A stretch of 12,808 nucleotides of DNA from Phoronis ovalis (taxonomy: Eukaryota > Phoronida > Phoronidae), in NCBI GenBank assembly GCA_028565635.1, contig JAOXYB010042370.1, positions 1 through 12,808 of the forward strand, written 5' to 3'. The number at the start of each line of letters is the position of its first letter. Positions within the stretch are counted from its first letter, which is position 1. The notes under the pieces are model-generated. The model was given only the letters and a program-made list of their open reading frames with translations. It searched no databases and was not told the origin of the DNA. Made by a program: the position numbers and the translations under genes. Positions 9,245 to 12,808 of the stretch are shown piece after piece.

Positions 9245-9690
9245 AGGCGGAAAGGGATATCATCATATCTAACCAGATTCCAAATTTCAGATTTTTTTAA
9301 TGTGCCATTTTTAGGAAAATTCATGTTTCGCAAATATATCACCATCAGAATACTTCATTGTCGACAGTGTTGTTTCGAAGTCGCTGTGCGAGTGCATGAA
9401 TGACATTTAATTATATCTTTGTATTCAGTGCCCCAGGAGTATATGTTGATGATCCTGTTCACTGGCTGGACTTGTATTGGTTGAACTGGAACCCCGGCCC
9501 GTATACATGATGACGTGATACTACATGTGAAGATTCTTGCTGAGTTTTTACGACTGGTCCCGCTTTGTAAAACTATGAACTACTTGTACAAGTGGACTAT
9601 AAGGAGCTTTGATGGTGATCTGCGAAACAAAAACTAAAAAAAAAAACTTTCCTTAAAAAATTGGAATGCTGTTAGGTATGGTGTAACTTA
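9245..9690. other. Unassigned intergenic DNA between two inverted repeat copies
   Basis: No ORF or motif is recognised. It contains an A-rich run near 9634-9660 and is not clearly related to other parts of the window. Confidence 0.4.
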
Positions 9691-9817
9691 TGCTGATAAA
9701 CAAAGTTTCAGCAAGATGTTTCAAACTCCCGGTTCTGAAACTCAGAAAATATATTAAAATAGCATAAGATTTCCAGTGTGACATGAGAGCGTGGCGGGAA
9801 GTGTGGCATATACTTTA
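9691..9817 (-). repeat. Diverged interspersed repeat, copy 2 (inverted to copy 1)
   Basis: On the minus strand it reads AAAGTATATGCCAC, then GGAAATCTTATGCTATTTTA and GAAACTTTGTTTATCAG, in the same order as copy 1. The short peptides from the two are also alike (LKILCCFN and LEILCYFN), but the open frames (9708-9923 minus, 8863-9300 plus) carry no known domain. Confidence 0.6.
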
Positions 9818-10378
9818 CAATAGATGTTACCTTTCTAACTAAGAGCGCACGGCTATTACATGAGACCAGTGGTGTATTATTATATACCTGTAACAAACCC
9901 TGAAAATAGTAACAAAGGGTCATCTTAATGAAATAATTTCAAAGGATGCACATGTAACATATCAACACAAATACAGAATATGCGATAAACATTTAATATT
10001 TATCTACGCAATTCACATTTCATATTTTAACATATCGCCTCTTTTATACTAAACAATGTAGAATAATTAAATATACATATTTAACATTTTCTTGCTTATC
10101 TCGCCCCAGGTCCCGCCCAGGTCATTATTGGTTGGTAGTATACCGGGGTACCATTTAGTGCACCACCCACTAATAGTAAATTGTATTGAATGAAAGCAAA
10201 GAATTCTATAGTCTCTTACTAACACATCATTGGTGCGTAGGAACATAAAAAAATAGAATACATCTTGTAGCATCCACCTGCTGATCATTTTTAAATAACC
10301 AAGTAAGTAAACATTATTATATGTGAAATACTGGACTGGTGTTTTTTTGAAACATTTTATTTCCATACTTAAACCACC
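9818..10378. other. Unassigned intergenic DNA
   Basis: AT-rich. A 108-codon minus-strand ORF (10393-10067) crosses into the TIR element edge and shows no known motif, so it is treated as chance. Confidence 0.4.
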
Positions 10379-10845
10379 TGGGGGGCCACTCAAATAAAAT
10401 GTGGGTACTCCTGCTCGTTAATAAAAACGAGTGAAAATGGTACCTTTTTGGAGACCAGGCGCGATTTTAAACCCTGTTCTTGCTTAGGGTCAATTTTTCA
10501 CGAAGAGTCTCGCTTAGGGTCCAATTTACGGTATGGAGTGGTCTTGCTCAGGGGTGTGTTTGCGGTGGTCTTGTAAAGGGTACTTGTTTTGCAATTCTTA
10601 AGTGGGAGCATTGCACCATGGGGGAAGGGCCCCTACACCCCTCAAAAATGATACTTTGCAAGACTACCTTTCAAAATGCCCCTTGCTCCCACGCTTTTTT
10701 TGGGAATTAAAAAAAGTCGCTAAAAATCTTGCAAAGAGTTCCAATTTCGGCCTTGGTCTTCGTAAACCACTTGTTTAGAGTTTTTTTTTGAGGCCATTAA
10801 CGAGCACGATTAATTATACCCACATTTTACTTGAGTGCCCCCCGG
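10379..10845 (+). mobile_element. TIR element copy B (MITE-like, non-coding)
   Basis: The left end reads GGGGGGCCACTCAAATAAAA then TGTGGGTA and GCTCGTTAAT. The right end, reverse complemented, reads GGGGGGCACTCAAGTAAAAT then GTGGGTA and GCTCGTTAAT. The terminal inverted repeats are about 40 bp with few differences. The interior of under 470 bp has no transposase ORF, so it would move only with help from a related element. CTTAA lies near both outer edges (10368-10372 and 10846-10850) and could be a target duplication, though the left one is a few bases away from the G-run. Copy A at 7957-8603 belongs to the same family. The transposase superfamily cannot be stated from this. Confidence 0.8.
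10478..10595 (+). repeat. Degenerate tandem units inside TIR element B
   Basis: Units beginning TCTTG or TCTCG start at 10478, 10508, 10542 and 10569 (periods 30, 34, 27). They share a block like CTTAGGGTCCAATTT that fades in later units. Related units recur at about 10729 and 10756, and in copy A around 8512 and 8543, so an internal minisatellite is part of the family. Confidence 0.65.
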
Positions 10846-10850
10846 CTTAA

Positions 10851-11935
10851 GCCCCGTTAAAACTTAATTATTTTAAGAAGCTCCCTTGTTCTTAGGAGAC
10901 CACAACTTACATTTATTAGGGACATCTGAATTTACAGTCCAAAATAAAATTACTATTCCGAGACTTTCGATTCTCCGTCGTTTCGAAATAGTATAACGAC
11001 AAAAAATATAGCAAGTAACACTGAGAATGAATTTCCTATATTAAGATCAGATGATAAGTTTGCTTTCGTTGGAAAAAATATACAGTAATTGATTGGTAGA
11101 AGAGGAACTCTTAAAACGTTTTCAATTCCGGTTTATTTTTTATATACAATGTAGAATATGATCACAACATGTCCCAAATGCAAGATTTAATCATTGCTGT
11201 GAAAGCACAAAGATACTCGGAGGGAGGAAAGAGCACTTTTTGTGACTACCTACATTACCAAAACTACCGTAGTAATGGCGGGCAACAGCATTATTGAGCT
11301 TTTCGTTCAAAACCATTTTCTATCTAAATTTAAAATGTTGTGTTTTCATCTGGCTTTATTAGATAACCTGCAAAATAATAACATGCAGGTTATTAATAAT
11401 GACTATGGGAGGCCCGGATGGAAGGTAATCGTTTACAAATATATAATTCCTATGAAACATTATGTTGCGAGTCCCATTCAGTCTATTCAAATAGAAGTCG
11501 GTAATCGAAACAATGAGTTGGACAACCTTTTCGCACTTTCATTTTGTAATGCACTAATAAAATAATAGCAATTGTAATATCAGTGATATTTTAAAAACAA
11601 TTTCCAAATAAAATCTCAAATTTAGAGCTATTCATTTATCAACGACAGTGATATTATAATCGGATTTTAATATATCAATGTTGATTTTTCGTGAAATTAC
11701 CAGTAAATGTATAAAAAAATATAATACATGAAACTTATTGAATATGGCTATGAGTACAAACAATTGACATAATCACTTTTTTGTCAAAAGTTCGTAAAAA
11801 CGTGGAACTAAATAGTAAAGTCTTTGAACCGACTCACCAGCAACACATTGTACCAGCATATAGAGTGTTGGTAAGGCAGTAGTCTATTGATTTTGTGACA
11901 TATAGAAAGCAGTTTTGCTTTGGACCTGTACTCCG
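10851..11935. other. Unassigned intergenic DNA
   Basis: AT-rich. A plus-strand ORF of 107 codons (11242-11565) begins at an alternative start codon; its first ATG is at 11251, with another at 11275 (MAGNSIIELF). It has no domain I recognise and contains the 11363-11393 hairpin. I do not call it a gene. Confidence 0.4.
11363..11393. repeat. Perfect 10-bp-arm hairpin
   Basis: ATAACCTGCA at 11363-11372 and TGCAGGTTAT at 11384-11393 are exact reverse complements around an 11-base loop. No known function. Confidence 0.65.
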
Positions 11936-12073
11936 ATGATTGAGATTATAATAGGATCAGTTATTGCGGTTGCCGTGCTCATCTCGCTAGCTGCTGTCTT
12001 TACCTCAACTGGTCTGTGTGAACGCTTAGCACCCTATACCGCATTTTTCAATTTACACAAACCTGACGACTGA
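11936..12073 (+). CDS. Putative 45-residue single-pass membrane microprotein
   Basis: ATG at 11936 opens 45 codons ending in TGA. Residues 3-22 (EIIIGSVIAVAVLISLAAVF) form a good transmembrane segment after a very short N-terminus. A polar tail follows with CERLAPY and ends in HKPDD. Base composition is clearly less AT-rich than the flanks, and the third codon positions include many C and G. Against it: the start context is poor (C at -3), no homologue is recalled, and hydrophobic ORFs of this length arise by chance. A 12-bp inverted repeat (11937-11948 and 12095-12106) brackets the frame, so it may instead be the inside of a small repeat. Minus-strand peroxidasin lies about 5.4 kb away and is divergent. 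Confidence 0.3.
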   Translation: MIEIIIGSVIAVAVLISLAAVFTSTGLCERLAPYTAFFNLHKPDD

Positions 12074-12106
12074 CAATTGACAGTGAAAGTGTCGTAATCT
12101 CAATCA
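11937..12106. repeat. 12-bp inverted repeat bracketing the small ORF
   Basis: TGATTGAGATTA at 11937-11948 is the exact reverse complement of TAATCTCAATCA at 12095-12106. The left arm overlaps the start codon of the small ORF and the right arm lies 22 bases past its stop. Confidence 0.55.
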
Positions 12107-12418
12107 CTGAAGATCGGGTTAGTCATCTCTTATCTTATTATCATTCGTTAGATTTACAAACATGTGAAATTTGTGATAATAGAAAGATTGTTTATTAATA
12201 ATTGTTTTCTAGCTATCGATTTGTGCACGATAGCATGGGTGATAGCAGTGTGTATATATGACTTTCTTCAAATGTGGGTGTCTATTTCATATACTAGGAA
12301 TCTACTTTTCTGCAGTTATTACCCGTTACTACGGATTGTATTTCACAGCGATTAAAATATGGGATAGGTTATCCAAATAGTTTGTCGTTTTCGATCGTTT
12401 GCATCACATCCCTGCTAG
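12107..12418. other. Unassigned intergenic DNA
   Basis: No gene recognised. A 63-codon plus-strand frame (12164-12355) lacks any motif and starts at GTG. Confidence 0.4.
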
Positions 12419-12449
12419 CATGGAATGGCCAGTTGACTTGGTGTTGTAA

Positions 12450-12516
12450 CGCTGTCGTAAAGAAAAACTATAGGTGGTAACAAATTGTTACAACCTAGTT
12501 TTCCTTTACGACAGCG
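12450..12516. repeat. 67-bp near-perfect palindrome (foldback)
   Basis: The left arm begins CGCTGTCGTAAAG and the right arm ends CTTTACGACAGCG. The arms stay complementary to the centre (TAACAAATTGTTA) with two mismatches and a 2-base bulge, leaving almost no loop. Weaker inverted similarity continues outward: CATGGAATGG at 12419-12428 against the reverse complement of CCATACCATG at 12529-12538. This is likely a foldback or MITE remnant; a transcribed hairpin is another possibility. Confidence 0.85.
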
Positions 12517-12559
12517 CATTTACAGGACCCATACCATGGACCCATATAAGTTACTTTTG

Positions 12560-12611
12560 CAGATGGTACGGACTATTATAACAAATTAGTTATAATAGTC
12601 ACAGATGGTAC
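12560..12611. repeat. Perfect 12-bp-arm hairpin flanked by 10-bp direct repeats
   Basis: GACTATTATAAC (12571-12582), loop AAATTA, and GTTATAATAGTC (12589-12600) form a perfect stem-loop. Exact direct repeats CAGATGGTAC lie at 12560-12569 and 12602-12611, one base from each arm. The layout is that of a tiny insertion with terminal inverted repeats and a target-site duplication, or a hairpin-templated duplication. Confidence 0.8.
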
Positions 12612-12717
12612 ATGTCAAAGTGACATAATAAATACGATAACGTGAAATGCAAATTTATGCCAAACCCTTCAGAAATGAAGAACTACCCATCGTTAGGGAC
12701 TGGTCAGAAATTACCAC

Positions 12718-12801
12718 GGGGGGGGGGGTTGGTGCCAGGCAAAAGGGGGGGGGGTCATGAATTTTTGTGCTCCACGAAAGGGGGGGTTGTAATTTTTTGG
12801 G
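12718..12801 (+). repeat. G-run rich repeat, cut by the window edge
   Basis: Runs of 11 G (12718-12728), 10 G (12745-12754), 7 G (12780-12786) and GGG (12799-12801) are separated by related spacers with AATTTTT strings (12760 and 12791). Four G-tracts on one strand could form a G-quadruplex, though the loops are long. The lead-in GGGACTGGTCAGAAATTACC suggests a dispersed repeat family. Run lengths are prone to sequencing error. Confidence 0.6.
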
Positions 12802-12808
12802 CAGTGAT

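Noticed and set aside
8863-9300. Longest ORF of the window (145 codons, plus strand)
   Set aside because: No recognisable domain, AT-rich codon use like the flanks, starts at an alternative start codon, and overlaps a diverged repeat with a second inverted copy at 9691-9817.
10067-10393. 108-codon minus-strand ORF
   Set aside because: Its N-terminal codons come from the TIR element terminus and the rest has no motif.
11242-11565. 107-codon plus-strand ORF with MAGNSIIELF inside
   Set aside because: No motif recognised, contains a perfect hairpin, and AT-rich DNA of this size gives such frames by chance. A first exon of an unknown gene cannot be excluded.
12164-12355. 63-codon hydrophobic plus-strand ORF
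   Set aside because: GTG start, no motif, and composition like the flanking intergenic DNA.

Overview
The window looks like AT-rich nuclear DNA from a marine invertebrate animal, with bivalve or other lophotrochozoan as a guess only. The reasons are the lack of long open reading frames, a spliced animal extracellular-matrix gene, and decayed pieces of LINE and terminal-inverted-repeat (TIR) elements. There is no bacterial gene organisation, operon, rRNA, tRNA or CRISPR array.

The one gene I recognise is on the minus strand. Positions 6497 to 6337 are the first coding exon of a peroxidasin orthologue: a signal peptide, then the cysteine-rich LRR N-terminal cap with the motif CPSRCLCFRTTVRC, then a GTGAGT splice donor. 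Everything left of 6337 is therefore best read as the 5' part of intron 1, at least 6.3 kb, running off the left edge. Everything right of about 6.5 kb is 5' UTR, promoter and upstream intergenic DNA. Just before the start codon is a 10-codon upstream ORF whose TAA shares one base with the ATG (TAATG), and a perfect 7-bp stem-loop spans the start codon.

Region by region: 1-120 holds staggered inverted repeats. 256-835 holds seven copies of a 15-bp motif (consensus GAYATCCTCTATACC) on both sides of a decayed, reverse-oriented LINE 3' coding end (478-746). 850-5880 is AT-rich intron with little recognisable. 6010-6180 is a more GC-rich intronic patch. 6337-6530 is the exon and uORF. 7957-8603 is a TIR element copy split by a 5'-truncated LINE (about 8105-8478). 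10379-10845 is a more intact copy of the same TIR element with about 40-bp terminal inverted repeats and internal 27-34 bp tandem units. 9158-9244 and 9691-9817 are two inverted copies of another diverged repeat. 11936-12073 is a 45-codon ORF for a possible single-pass membrane microprotein. 12420-12611 has a 67-bp near-perfect palindrome and a 12-bp-arm hairpin flanked by 10-bp direct repeats. The right edge (12718-12801) is G-run rich repeat DNA.

The gene content is one partial gene in repeat-derived DNA. I see no evidence for a novel multi-gene system. The most useful leads are the start-codon architecture of the peroxidasin gene, the recurring 15-bp motif, and the palindromes near the right edge.
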